Shown piece after piece: positions 50,826 through 63,350 of a DNA stretch of 64,000 bases. A model generated the notes under the pieces. That model was not told the origin of the DNA, made no database searches, and saw only the letters and a list, made by a program, of their open reading frames with translations. Made by a program: the position numbers and the translations under genes. Source of the stretch: Hyposmocoma kahamanoa (lineage: Eukaryota > Arthropoda > Insecta > Lepidoptera > Cosmopterigidae); contig NW_020656077.1 in assembly GCF_003589595.1 (NCBI RefSeq), forward strand, positions 9,695,035 to 9,759,034. Direction: 5' to 3'. How positions within the stretch are numbered: the first letter of the stretch is position 1; each line of letters begins with the position of its first letter.

Positions 50826-51299
50826 TCCATATTTCAGAACGTGACCACACCATGTTGTTACCTTTCACGTAACTTTTTCAATAATCATTCTATTTTCTTG
50901 GTAACCACATTAATTATCATATTCAATTTTTATTGGAAAAAAAACAACGCAACAAAATGTATTTCTTATTGATTTAGGGATAAAACAAAATTTCAATAAA
51001 TAAAAAACTTTTTCAACTATTGTTTACGAAATTGATAAGAATGCTCAATCAACTCCGAAATATAAACCAGAAAACCAGCAATGCTGAGTCTTTAACCTCT
51101 TTGTCCACATTACTGGATTGCATTTTACATTAGTGTACAGTTACTGTGATTTTATTTGTTATGTGAATAAATATAGGTCTTTTTATTTATTAAATTCATT
51201 TGTAAAATAAACGTATGAAAAAAATGGCAGTCGTTTATTTTTTATTTTCATATTATACAATCGACCAGACATTTGAAAAAATACCGCATTGTTCTATGA

Positions 51300-51530
51300 T
51301 ACATAGTGACGTGACGAACAAGTCTTATGCCTGGTGATTAGCGACGCACCTGTCCATAAGCTTTTAATCGCAAACACGCCTGTGGGGTACAGCCACTGCG
51401 TCACTCCGAGACATACGTTGACAAGACAAAAAACACCAGCACCCTTACCCTTCAACACAGAAACGCAGTTAATGGTCAAATTACTGCTTGTCGACGAACT
51501 CTTGCACATGGAGCTCTACTGCTATTCAAA
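51300..51530 (+). repeat. Repeat family B copy
   Basis: GTGACGTGACGAACAAGTCT to GGAGCTCTACTGCTATTC. Like the copy at 50560 it is followed by an AACGTAAC...CACCAT block (51652-51740). Confidence 0.65.
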
Positions 51531-51889
51531 TTTAATGCATTATTTTGAGGATTTTACTAGTGCTCCGCTGAATTGCCGGTGGGTGTATAAAAGTGCACAT
51601 ATTTTTAAGTAAACCATAAAGAAAAAGTAACTTAGTAGCACTTTAATTTTTAAAACGTAACAACACCATTTTGTTGCACCTATAACGTAACTTTTTAACT
51701 GATACATTTTTTGTATTTTTTTAGTAACCAACTTTAAGTTTAAAATATTTATTTTACGATATAACAATATTAATTATATGTTACGCACAGACATTTAAAT
51801 TTATTCATGAACCAACAAAAGTTACTATAGTCTATCAAAATGTGACTACTCCATTTTGGTACACCATTTCCGTAACTTTTTAGAATAAG

Positions 51890-53390
51890 AAAACTTTATT
51901 GTGTTCGCCAAGACACACATGAATGAACTTAAAAACTATCATATTAAACATTATAAACTTGAAACTATAGCATAGTACAACAAATAGACAAAGAAAAGTA
52001 ATTTGCACACAAACGCAATTTACTGTTGATAATCTCACATCACAGTAAACACAATAATAATACGAGTAATGAGTGTCGTGGCGCACACAAACGGGACTTG
52101 CTCAGCATTTTGCTACGGGCAGGATATCCTGCCTATAGCGCAGGTTTTCAGCAGGCCCGATATGAGTGAAGCACGGTCTCGGTTGCAAACAATGCATACA
52201 ACGTGTGTGTAAAAGTATAATACATATGTAATGTGTGTGTGATAGTTGACATGTGCTAAAATAATTACACTAAATAAATAATATTAACAAATAAGATGGC
52301 ATAAGTGTAAACTAATTAAATTACTTCATTAATAGACATTGACACATGTTATTTTGATATACGTAATAAATATTTGTGTAATAATAGTGCATATGTATAA
52401 AAAATAAATATGTAAATGTTTCTAATCTTCGACGACGACGATCGTTCGTCGTCTTTCAGCCATTTACCGCTAGAAGGCAGCACATTGAATGTAATTTCAA
52501 TATAAAATCGAAAAGCAAAACAAGACAAGGTATAGAACTTTACGATATGTCAGCAACGTAAGGTTTAGATTGTAATACCTGTCCAGAATTTTTTCACCTT
52601 TTTTAAATAAGAAACTACGATCATTAACGTGATTAACAAGTGTAGATGGATTCGTTTTAGCTTTCTATTTGCTCGCTTCGCCTAGGTCGAGTGGCCGCGT
52701 GGTTAAAAAAACAGATTTTTTGGTATGTTAATGTTAATTTCCAATCCACGGGCAAAAAAGGAGAAAAAAAATAGTGACGAAATCATTTTTCATCAACAAT
52801 GAAATAGAAAATTTGTAGTGAATGCAAATTGTTAAAATGTAAATAACATTTTTTAACAAATGAATCTAAGAGCGCTGTTAAATCAGACGCTTACAAAAGC
52901 GCCATTATTAATTTTAAAACTGTTGTGTCACGCGCGCGTCCTTTTTTGGTCGCAATTCGGCGCAAGCAACCAGCAACCGAACATTTTGATACAATTGCGG
53001 TTGCGGCAACCGTCGACTGTGTCCGGTTGCCGTAACTGCCGACTTCATATTAATGGCATAAAAATATAATTCGTTTCTAGCTGCCGGTTGCTTGTTTCCA
53101 ATACAACACACACGTTTGCGCAGCGCCATATTCAACTAAAAATTATTACCGATGAGCGCCCTAATAGTTTTCCTTGTAGTTTCATAGTGAGCAAGTTTAT
53201 TAATATGATTCCAACAGTTTTACGGCAAATAATATAGGTAATTTTATTACAAGGGCTGTAAGAGGGAGGAAATATTTTATGAAATCCAGATGTATTAAAC
53301 ACCTTTCTTACACGCTTCATAACTACTAAGCAGTGATCAGAATAGGTAGAGTATATATACATAAACTTCGAAGAACAGAGACAGAAACTG
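51890..53390. other. Gene-free stretch
   Basis: No gene recognised. It contains a perfect 16-bp palindrome GGCAGGATATCCTGCC at 52118-52133 and an 87-codon minus frame (53132-53395) whose SDHCLVVMKRVRK start hints at old transposon coding sequence. Confidence 0.35.
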
Positions 53391-53393
53391 GAC

Positions 53394-53869
53394 ACTACCT
53401 TACGACAATATTTTTTTATTCCGGATTTTTTCGGGATTTGGGGAAATCACTTAAATAGATAAAAAAATTACGCTTTTTGGGATAGGTAAGTCGATAATTG
53501 ACTCGATTTGTTAGCCAGAGGCCTATTGTTTAATTGTCTTCCTTTTTGAAGGTCTTTCAGTCGATGCAATAGTTTTAGGATCCGGAGGAATGTATGGACA
53601 TTCCTCCGATTACATCACGAAACACAATCAACAGTATGTTTGAGATATATATCTTAATAATTTCTAATTACATGTATTAAGTAGGATTTGTTGTCTGAAT
53701 TTTCCTAAATATTCCGAAAAATTAGTGGTTGCAAAGGTTAGAGAAATAACTCTAAATAAAATAACTCTAAAAGTCTACTTATCCCAAATGACGTCAATTT
53801 TTTAATACACTAAGTGATTTTCCTAATCCTAAAAAATTCTGGGACAAAAAAATGTTGGCGTAAGGTAGT
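53394..53869. mobile_element. MITE with about 60-bp inverted ends
   Basis: Left ACTACCTTACGACAATATTT and right complement extend with good pairing to AAATCACTTA. The interior holds a perfect 10-bp hairpin (GGAGGAATGT-ATGG-ACATTCCTCC, 53584-53607). No clear target duplication. Confidence 0.7.
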
Positions 53870-54446
53870 CTCCACTTTTTGTCTCTATTCTCGAAGTTTA
53901 GGCAAATACCAATTGTGATTACTGCCAATGAGTCTAATAGTTATTGTATTGGTTAGCTACAGTGTGGTAATGGCTATTTACCTATTTATATTAAATGTGA
54001 CTATGGTGGGCCCATCACACACATTTACACAATCTAGACGCTTTTTCTTTATTAATCCACATTTACACTACATAAGTGTAAATTTATAAAAATTTGTACA
54101 TTGGCATTGTAGAAAAGTCTCTCACTAATTATTTATGCTCTGGCCAGCATTTAGCCGAATCATTCCACCTGTAGAGACCCTGCAGATGTTTTTAAATTGT
54201 AGGTAGTTTTTTTCATCTATTTTTGTTACGTTTTTTTTCACATTTTGATTCTTTCAAACAGTTTTTATATAAAAGTCGATTATATTTAGACTATTATTAT
54301 ATTTCTAGAAACACCTTTATGGGGCTTTACTTCAGAACGCCGTTTTAAACATAGTGGTACAATTTTCCACTTAGATGAGGCGCAAACTGTGTGAAAATAG
54401 AATACTCGCTTTTAGTCGCTGGTTGCTTCTATGTTTCCAACTCTTA

Positions 54447-54973
54447 GGCTCAATTTATATTGCGGGGGAATGGAACGGAAGCCAATTTTTACAACTATAT
54501 TGTACATAGAAATGAACCTTATGGTCAATTGTCTAACGTACGAACTACGAGTGATAGATATGAACCACGCATTCTCGGGGATGTTTTTGCATTCGCGAGA
54601 TGTCGCAGCTGCCGTCGGCGACGCCTGGCCAATCCGCATATAAACTTTGCGAAATATTTTCGTTTTCGACAAATTATGATCATACTTTTTCCTTTTTGTT
54701 CTTTTTTTTCTCTTCTTCTCATGTTTCGCACAGAAGCGAATTAAAAACAATATATAAGTTCTTCATCTTTGTCATGTAAAAGATTCAATCTAGAATTAAT
54801 GAACACCTACTACAGGCTAAAGGCGCAACTATGGGAATTCTCGCGAGCATTCGTGGGAATGCGAATTTCGCTTTCGTTCCGCCGCAATGTAAATTGCGCG
54901 TTAAACTTAACGCCATTACTAATTTTCATACAATATCAGCTGCCCTCTATAAGAGTCTAATGTGAAGGAGCCC
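54447..54973. mobile_element. Possible PIF/Harbinger-type MITE
   Basis: TTA lies on both sides (54444-54446, 54974-54976). Ends GGCTCAATTTATATT and the complement of GGGCTCCTTCACATT are imperfect inverted repeats. Frames inside are not conserved coding. Confidence 0.5.
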
Positions 54974-55807
54974 TTAGGGTGCTGAGTTGTTATGTTGGAC
55001 AGTAAACAGCTATTCTAACCTAAGAAGTGTGCGCTACAGTAACATCGTGACGGGCAAAGACCTCGCCTAACTACTTCGACATAAAAAGTTCAAACAGTTG
55101 TAGGTAAAAACAATAGCTTTAGATGTGGCACATTAATTATTTACAACAGAAACTGGCAGTTAGGTAGATACGTACATTTTTCGTATAAAATATAGAAAAT
55201 TTAAAAAATTTAAAATTATTCTTACAGTTATTAACTATTTGTGGTATATAAAGGTATTATTATTTTGTACTAAAAGTCTAAAATAGGAACACTACAAATT
55301 TTTCAAAATATCCTATTTTGATTATTTGATTAGTGTTCCTACACTAATAATTTTAACACGTTTCTTAATTTGGAGTTGTAGTTGTAGTAGTTAAAGTTGA
55401 AAAAGTGCTCTAAGGTCCTTTTTATCCCATATGCCATTCCGCTATCTGTTGTGAGTTTAATTATGTAGTTGCCAATAGCGGTGTCACCACTGTGCCGAGA
55501 GTGGTGGCCCCACTCGTAGTGGCAATGGATTGTACTATACTAGTATACTTTACGGATATTCGGCTAATTCTATCTCTTCCAGTGTATTTCTATCTGAGGC
55601 CCTTGGCATGTTGCTTTTGTCAATATAGTTGTTATTTAGTTCGTTTTTTCTGGTATTGTCTGTAGAATAAAATTTCTTACACGCACAGATTGCTGGAATG
55701 AAGAGGACAATACTGATTATCAGTAGATAAAGACATGTCTTATAAGGTTGATATATATCTTTATCTACTTTAATCGCATTTCGTGTTTCCTCTTCTTTGG
55801 CCGTTTC

Positions 55808-55847
55808 TCATTTTTCTTCGTCTTCATCCCGAAACAAATAAGTTGAC
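55808..55847 (-). CDS. GluCl: GluCl last exon with stop
   Basis: 40 nt: completes Trp and adds [12 protein letters not shown] and TGA. Acceptor TTTTGCAG, family end matches well. Confidence 0.92.
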
Positions 55848-58800
55848 CTGCAAAACAAAATGATCAACTTGATATTTTGAAAAACCAGTAGTAGAGTCTT
55901 CCAAGTTTAAAGTTTGATAGATTTTTGTTTTAAAGAAATGCTAATTCTATTTGCAAAAGCCGTATAATTTTGATTTTTCCTGCCTAAAGTCGTCCCTTAT
56001 TATTATAGTATAACAAGTAGTGTAAAGGTGGTTTTCCACCGGCGAGGCGGGACGAGGCTTGAAATTTGTACAGCAAACTCTACCTCGATGGAAATGGTCT
56101 GGATTGACGAGGATGGGCCAATGTATATATATATATATTAAATACCAAGCGAGTGCTTCTTTTCAATTCTAAATGAAAAACGAGTGCACCACGAGATTAT
56201 GCGAATGTGGGCTTTCACACATAGCGCACATCCAAATGACTTTGGTTGATTCTGCATAACAATTAAAGTGTTGTATCAATCACTTTGGGAAAAAATTGTA
56301 GTAAAATTGAGAGTATAATATATTTATTACTAAACGGCGTGAAAAGACCATTCCTAAAAAAGTTCACGATAGAACAAAAACACAAACTTATCTCGACATT
56401 TTACAAGAAAACCGTATTCAATAGGTACTATATATAAACTAATGATTTTTTTTTGTATCCACTGAGCTAAATAGAACGCTTATAGCATTGACTTACAAAT
56501 AAATGGACGACGGGTCTAATACAAAAACCACGAAAAAAATGTCCCAAGTCAACCTATTCGAAATTTAAATTGTTATGTCATCGCAGTATCGCGCTGTCCG
56601 TAGAACAAATGAAGACTAAAGCGGAGTGTCGCGCTCTGTATACGATTTTAGCGCCTTACAAGTGCGGACACTTTTTAGCGCGGACCCGACGTCCATATAA
56701 TTGTACGTCAATGGCTTATAGTATACAATATAAATTTTTCGAATGGCTCTATATTCGTTTAGCAAAAAAAAATTCTGAAATAAAGCCAGTGTTCCTGCCG
56801 CGCGACCCAAGCAAAATGAACCTTATTATTAGTACGGGAAGAATTAAATTCAACATATGGTAATATCGTCTTTTAAGCGTAAATTGTAATTACGAATCGT
56901 TCGAAAGACTTACCAATAAGCTAGGTTGAACAGCGCAAAGACCAGTGGGAAAGTGATTCTTGAGATGACGTCGATCCTCTTCGATCTGGTTGGGAATTTT
57001 GACATCCAAAGGCGGCAGCAGTTTCTCCGTGGGGTGCTGATGCGGATCTCGCATTGTCGCATCTTGGGATCCAGCACGCCGCCGCGCACCAGAGGTTTCT
57101 GCTAGTTGCAGACCAGTCAGGGGCGACAGACACAATGCATTTTGCTCGAACGAGTTTAGCTATACATTTCTAAGGTGCATCCAGTTTTAATCTAAGCCAG
57201 TGAACTACCTACACACATAGACTAGAAAGACAGACTGACTTTCGAAACGGGTTGAGATGGGTAATTGTAATGTATAACATAGAGTAGTGATGTAACGGAA
57301 TTGTCATAACCAAAACAGAAACAGATGTTAAAAGTAAATCTTAGCGGAAATACTATAGAGATCTCAAGGAAATAGTTATAGACAGGACTTGTTTTTGGTT
57401 TCATAATTTCACTTAAAATAAAACAAAACTGCTAAAAAACGTTTGTCCCATCGCCGAGTGGTCCGCGTGCGCGCTTCATCCGTCGTAAAGTTAGTTGCGA
57501 AAAAAAAACGTAATAGATGTGAAAAAGCATGCGGAACTTCCGCAGGTGTGAAAGCAGAAGCAGAGGCCTGTTGTATCACTAACATAGGTATTTATTTATG
57601 AATATTGCCGTTCATTCAAAACGATGAGTATGAATAAACGGCAGATTGAACTGCTGAAAAAACGTTGAGCTCTTTAAAATGAGAAAAATAAAATTTTTAA
57701 ATAAAAACTAAATTTTTATCTAAACTATTTCTTTAGCCTACTCACATAACGGGACAACGCTATAGATTTCAAAGGTGTAAATATCGCTCAAACAATTTAT
57801 ACAATAGAGGCGAGCTCACCATTGTGAAAGTGGCATTGCTGTCCGTATCCATAAGGTCCGATGCCGCATCCATGTTAACAGCAGATTCCATTTCCCTCCT
57901 GGTCTTCTTCATATTCTCACGATGCATGTCGGATCGTGATGCATAATTTACCAAGGCAAACTCTAATAATGCTCCAAAAACAAATGTCAAGCACACTCCA
58001 GTCCATACATCGATAGCTTTTGTGTATGATACAGGTGGCAAAGATGCATTGATGCCGGAGGACTGCGTAGCCATGGTCAAGAGCGTAGTTACGCCTAAAA
58101 GCAGAAACGTACATTGAATAGCAACGTTACGTCGCTAAGATACTGTTCAACCGAGAATTAATAATCTACACCCAGTGATGCTCACCCAGTGACACCCTTG
58201 CTGGAACCGCGCCTTGATCAAGCCAAAACGACACCCATGATACAATAACCAACATGCAGCAAGGGATATAAATCTGGATCAAATAGTAACTGAATTCTCG
58301 TTTGAAGAGCAAGTCCACTTTAAGGCAACTGTATTCCCCTGCAAATCAAGAAAGTCACAGATAACTCGGGTGGATATGATATTAATCGTGCGACAGACGT
58401 CCTGTGAACGTCTAGGTGACAAAATCATGGCTCACCGGTATTAGTTTTGCTATTGCAATAATCTGTCAAAAACTTTTCGAGCGTAAATCTTGGTAGATGG
58501 AGGTTTTTAACGACTTGCACCGGATCGCCTTCTTTCCATAAGAATACTAGATCGTCCGTAGTCCAGCCATCTGAAATACAAGTTATTGGGGTGTCACAGG
58601 AACATGTGCCGTTAAATCACGATCGCTGTTCAACTGCCATGTCTAGACACTTACAACTTGCCATACGCAGTGAGCACGTTTGTTTGTCCAGCGGGTAAAG
58701 TTTTAGGTTCATGGGGCATGACAAGGTGAGGGATATACGAATGCTGTAGAGGACATTGCCGTTGGGGAATATACGGATGTACACATTCGGCATGATGATG

Positions 58801-61800
58801 TTGTGGAAATGACCCTCTTTCTCGTTCGAAAAGAATAAATCAGGCATCCATACTCTGTTAGCTTCGGTCAAAGTCAGATATTTCAGACGGCCTGCAATAC
58901 AAATGGTGGATTAGCAGAATATTGGAGCAGGAAATATGATTTAACAATAAAACAAATGTGTCAAATTGAGTAGTCCTCTTGCAAACAGCGCTATGTGAAA
59001 TTTTTAATGACTTGTTGTTAATGGCGTGAAATGGATCAGTATTTTAAATAATTTCAAATACTTCAACAATACAAGTCGCTGTCTTTCTTAGTTTTACACT
59101 TTTAAAGTTGCCTTTTTGTCGTCAACCTGCAAACCCTGCTTTGTTTGGTACTTATTATTTTGTCATCCGAGAGGTCCCTCGTCTTCATTTATTAAAAACT
59201 TGGTCGTCAAACATTTCGGAGAAGATTGCTTTACATACGATATTCTTGAATTGTTGGTTGAATTCTTGAATTGTACATTGATCAGTCATGTTATCATAGT
59301 GTTGTTGCAAAACTAGCTCTGAACAATTACAAAACTTTTAAGATTTCTTTAAAGATCACTGGGGCAAAATTGTCTATGTTAAATTTTTTAATGTAAATAA
59401 AGTAAAATGTTTAATAGTGTCAATTTGTTTCTTCATATTGTTTATCTCTTTTGTATAACAATTTTCAGATAATTAAAAAAGTACCATTTAAAAATGCGTT
59501 TTCAGAACAATAATTGTTTTTTTTTATGGTTTGTAGTTTTTTTATTCACGCACATAACGCAGTTTGCTAGTGGACTACTCAATTGGTTTAAGATTTAGCA
59601 AGACTCCTTAACCTCGTAACCTACATTAAAGTGAACTTTTGAATAGGCACAAAAAACATAATTGCTGGAAATAATTATACGACAATCTATGATTATTCCT
59701 TTTTGTATAACAAAATAAGGGTTTACACATTGACTTACAATTACATGGACGTCGAACAAAAAGTGTCCGAATTTATAGGGCGTTAAAATCGTATACAGAG
59801 CGTCATTCACGCTTTAGTCTTCGTTTGTTCGACTGACAGCGAAGCAAGCAAAATTAAACAGTACTGCGATGACATTACAATTTAAATTCAACGTTTTAGC
59901 TTTTTCATATTCCTTTACATGACACTACGTTTAAATAGGTTGACTTGGGACATTTTTTTCGTGGTTTGTGTATTAGACCCGTCGTCCATTTATTTGTAAG
60001 TCAATGGGTTTACAAATTATATTTTAAACTTTAATTGGACATACGAGGTTCCTTTGTTATTCAAAAAATTAGACTGTATTTTTGTTTGTGTGTATAGTTA
60101 TTACTCGATTACCCCGGTTTTGCAAACCGAATATGATGATTCTTTTTTTGTTGGAATGAGGATACTGTGATCCTGTTAAAATTTAAAGAGAATATTCCAC
60201 CTTTAAGGGTATTTACTTTTTCATATTTAAGAATCTACTGGAGTCTGCTAATTGAACTTATTCATTTAGACTTATTTACCTCCCAAGTTGTTGAACTTCA
60301 ACCGTTCGTCTAACCACTGCTCGCGAAATGTAAGTTGCACGGAATATTCCTGAAAACATATACAACTTTGTAAAATGCTTATGTTTAAGTCAATGCAAAT
60401 TATTTCTTACATTTTTTAGACATTGTCAAATCTTGCATGTGCAGCCTATTACTGGGCACAGAGTTTATTTTTTAGCGTTTCGACAATATCTATGCAATTC
60501 CTATAAGCTATTTATTAAAACAGTTTCAATTAACTGGTAACATTAAGCTTTTGATTAACTTTAAACTACCTAAGTAGATCGTGTTATATTTTTATGCGTT
60601 AAAAATAAGCTATATCACAAAAAATTATGTTTTCATCACATCTGCACGTAAATAGTATAATTGCATGCCGGCTAACTTGACTGTAATGCCCCAAAAAAAC
60701 CCTCAGGACTTTTTTCCTCTCATTACACGACCATGGCTGTAATAAGAAGAAAAACTGCAAAAGGGTTTCGTTTGGGGCGTTACAGCCAAGTTAGCCTGCA
60801 TGCAATCATACCATTTACGTGCAAGTGTAATGAAAGCAAGTATATGCTACTTTATAATGAGTACATCAGAAAGCTTTACGTGATAGGTACCTATTATTTG
60901 TGCCCATACTTTGGCTATAGTGCTCTTACCGAAATTATAGTGCGCCATGAACCAGCTACTAGGAACAGGGATATACCATTTGCAGATAAAGGGTTATTGA
61001 CACAAATGTTCTACATTATAGCTTATTGTCTAAAGGAAAGGATGTTGTCGAAGGTTCTTTCTTAATAATTTACAATAAACCGAAACACTGGAAACAGACC
61101 CCTCGACATCAAAAGAGCAAGTCAAATGAATTGTTGCCTCACAAATAAAGCTGCAAAACAGTATACATATGTATGGACCACATATAAGTAGGAAGGGGCG
61201 CATGCATCGAAGAATAGCTTTTAGAATGACGTGGACGATATGGCAATATATTGGCGAGGAGAGCACCGTTTGATACTATCGACAGTGATGGATGCGTTCT
61301 TGCTAGCTCATTTGCTTCTGCCCCCCGAATAAGGGCGCTACGAATTCTGGTTGATAATGTAATTTTTCATCACACTTGCTCGTAAACCGTGTCATAACAT
61401 GTAGGCAAAGTCGACTGTAAAGTCCTAATTACGCCGACGGACTTTTTCATTACAATACCGCTTTAAGGCAGTAATTGATTTATTTCTTAGTTGCACGTTG
61501 CACTGCAATTCTCAACGTCAAGATTAAGCAAAAAGTTTTTATGCTCGAAAAATCTTAATGCATTTTGCATAAACTTGAAGTATAGGAATTTATCTGTGTT
61601 TATTATTATTCATGTTATAAATACAAATTCTGCAGTATTTTTAGTATATACAAATTATTTATTTTATGTCTAATACATCATGGTCGCATGTGTTTTTGCC
61701 TAAGAATAGCTGGTTATCTGTTTGTTTAGTTAAAAAAAAAGCCCGCCATTTACAAAATCCATAATTATTGATGATATGTACATAGATATAAATGGTTGTC

Positions 61801-63350
61801 ATGCGATATTATTTTTTCTGCATTTATCTTTGTATTTATTTCCTCACAAACGTGATGAAAAACTTTATATGTAACACGGGGGTACGGGAATCACGAACCT
61901 CGGCTCTGAAAGCCCTCAGTCTTCGACTTCGGGTTTCTAATAGAGTCTCGTCCGTAACTCCTTATTTAACACACAATGTACTACTATTAGGCTTTATTCG
62001 AGATCCAAAAGCTACTTTCGAAAGGATATGTAACAATATAACATCGACCTATAAATGTTTATTAATCTAATAATAAATTAGACCTACTAATAAATGCAAG
62101 CTACGTGCATTATGAATAAAACTACAGTGCGAAGCGAAAGCGTTGGAACCAACTCACCGTTCCGAGCATTCGTTAAAGGAATGCTTGTTTAAATAGTGGT
62201 TACCTTCATGCAGGCTCACGAGGAATTTAACTAGAACTACGTTACGTCTAGTATGCCACAAGGGCGGGTGTCGCGCTTGGGTGGTCAACCACCAGAAGCA
62301 CCAAGCTGAGTGCGGACGTGACGATACGTCCCCGTATAAGATTTTACACAACACAAATTCACATAAACAAGACAATAATAACAATGAAGACAGTCAACGT
62401 ATGCGACCAAAATTGTTTTTATACGTGATTGCATCGTTGCGGAAATGCTAGAGGGAAACGAAGAATGATTAAGAAAAAGTATATAGAAAATAATTAGTAA
62501 AAATGAGGTGATCATGGGTGGCGGTCGCGTATGTCCCCGGGAGCCGGAAGTCGTGGTCCGCCTGTGGACTGGGACCAGTGTTTCATAGCTGTACTGTAGC
62601 GGTGAGTACTTTGACAAATGTCAATCTCAATGTGCACGTGATCCAATTGCTTAAAGGCTTGTACTATAGTGCGTCTGGTTTGTAAGTGGTCAGTTGATTT
62701 CTGTTTATTAATTAGGTTTTCGTTTTGTTATTCCATTGAAAGTGATCTGTACAAGAGTGAATATTGTACAACAGTTGGCATAACTTGCGCCGTTGTTAAG
62801 TTGAAAACTTAAGTGAAAATAGAAGTAATAAACAGTGTGAGTTTTTTAAATATTACTACCGAATTGACATTTGATAAAAATAATTAGGCTAGAAAGTGCG
62901 TGGCTCCAAAGGCCGAAATATTGAAGCACATATTGTATGGCCAAAAATTTCACATGAAAAAGTGAATTCAAGTGAGAAAAACGGTATGTGCAAATTTCAA
63001 TTTCAAATCCACTGATTAACAGACAATTTTATTATAACGCCATCTATTGGTATAAGACAAATTAGTTACTACTGCATTGTGAACCAACTGACAATTTATT
63101 GTAGGTTTACTAGTATGTTGTAGTTTTATGTATTAAATTTGTATGTTGTGTTACGTATAAAGAGGTTATAAAAGAATTTGCAATCTGCTAATAGATGACC
63201 GGCTTCGAGGCCTTAATTACGTTTAAAATTGTTTATAATAAAATTGTCATTTGTCAGATGATTACAGAAACTTACTCACCATATTGTAATCATCTATTTT
63301 GCTGATAGACCTTAGAAATATATCGACGCGAGCAACGGTTGGACTGACGC
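55808..63350 (-). CDS. GluCl: Glutamate-gated chloride channel, 8 exons (5' end missing)
   Basis: Cys-loop pentameric chloride channel for inhibitory glutamate signalling in invertebrate neurons and muscle. Exons, in order: 63350-63280, 60349-60280, 58891-58655, 58570-58436, 58338-58186, 58094-57820, 57098-56914, 55847-55808. All phases join, giving about 388 residues. Blocks seen: [39 protein letters not shown], the Cys-loop [16 protein letters not shown]1 [20 protein letters not shown], the anion-selective PAR before M2, M2-M3 [41 protein letters not shown]4 [16 protein letters not shown] and a [12 protein letters not shown] end. The signal peptide and N-terminal exons lie right of the window. 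Confidence 0.96.
56487..56714 (-). mobile_element. M1 MITE in GluCl intron
   Basis: Perfect 8-bp duplication GCTTATAG (56479-56486, 56715-56722). Sequence close to the copies at 10462 and 43122, reversed. Confidence 0.88.
56914..57098 (-). CDS. GluCl: GluCl exon 9 (intracellular loop, M4)
   Basis: From [20 protein letters not shown] to [20 protein letters not shown] and the M4 helix. Acceptor CTAGCAG, donor TG|GTAAGT. Confidence 0.96.
57820..58094 (-). CDS. GluCl: GluCl exon 8 (M2, M3, start of loop)
   Basis: From [20 protein letters not shown] to TDSNATFTM. Acceptor CTTTTAG, donor ATG|GTGAGC. Confidence 0.97.
58186..58338 (-). CDS. GluCl: GluCl exon 7 (M1, start of M2)
   Basis: From [19 protein letters not shown] to [13 protein letters not shown]. 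Acceptor TTTGCAG, donor G|GTGAGC. Confidence 0.97.
58436..58570 (-). CDS. GluCl: GluCl exon 6
   Basis: From [16 protein letters not shown] to [11 protein letters not shown]. Acceptor ATTTCAG, donor G|GTGAGC. Confidence 0.97.
58655..58891 (-). CDS. GluCl: GluCl exon 5 (ligand-binding, Cys-loop)
   Basis: From [14 protein letters not shown] through SLRMAS. Contains both Cys-loop cysteines. Acceptor ATTGCAG, donor T|GTAAGT. Confidence 0.97.
59728..60006 (+). mobile_element. M1 MITE, longer subtype, in GluCl intron
   Basis: Perfect 8-bp duplication GGTTTACA (59720-59727, 60007-60014). A short internal deletion near the left end removes GGTCCGCGCT. Confidence 0.88.
60055..60235 (+). repeat. Diverged fragment of repeat family E
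   Basis: Shares GATTCTTTTTTTGTTGGAA and nearby words with 39470-39560, without either terminus. Confidence 0.5.
60280..60349 (-). CDS. GluCl: GluCl exon 4
   Basis: Encodes [23 protein letters not shown]. Acceptor TTTTCAG, donor G|GTAAAT. Confidence 0.95.
60643..60823. mobile_element. Foldback element in GluCl intron
   Basis: Arms GCACGTAAATAGTATAATTG/CATGCCGGCTAACTTGACTG and their imperfect complement (CAGCCAAGTTAGCCTGCATG, CATTTACGTGC) enclose a spacer of about 85 bp. A related single arm is at about 61372-61460. Confidence 0.65.
61470..63270. other. GluCl intron without further features
   Basis: No exon, repeat or RNA that I can support. I searched for a second exon-3 version (ending ATG|GT on the minus strand) and found none. 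Confidence 0.4.
63280..63350 (-). CDS. GluCl: GluCl alternative-type exon 3
   Basis: Encodes [23 protein letters not shown]. Acceptor TTTTCCAAG (AAG), donor ATG|GTGAGT. This position is one of mutually exclusive exons in other insects. I found no second version within the window. Confidence 0.85.

Noticed and set aside
52118..52133. 16-bp perfect palindrome as a regulatory operator
   Set aside because: Isolated, with no gene nearby and no second copy found, so chance or old repeat sequence is as likely.
54412..54960. Overlapping frames of 63-112 codons on both strands
   Set aside because: They lie inside a MITE-like element, overlap each other and resemble no protein.
56890..57135. Minus-strand 81-codon frame over GluCl exon 9
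   Set aside because: Wrong frame. The GluCl frame of the same exon matches the channel's loop and M4 with correct splice sites.
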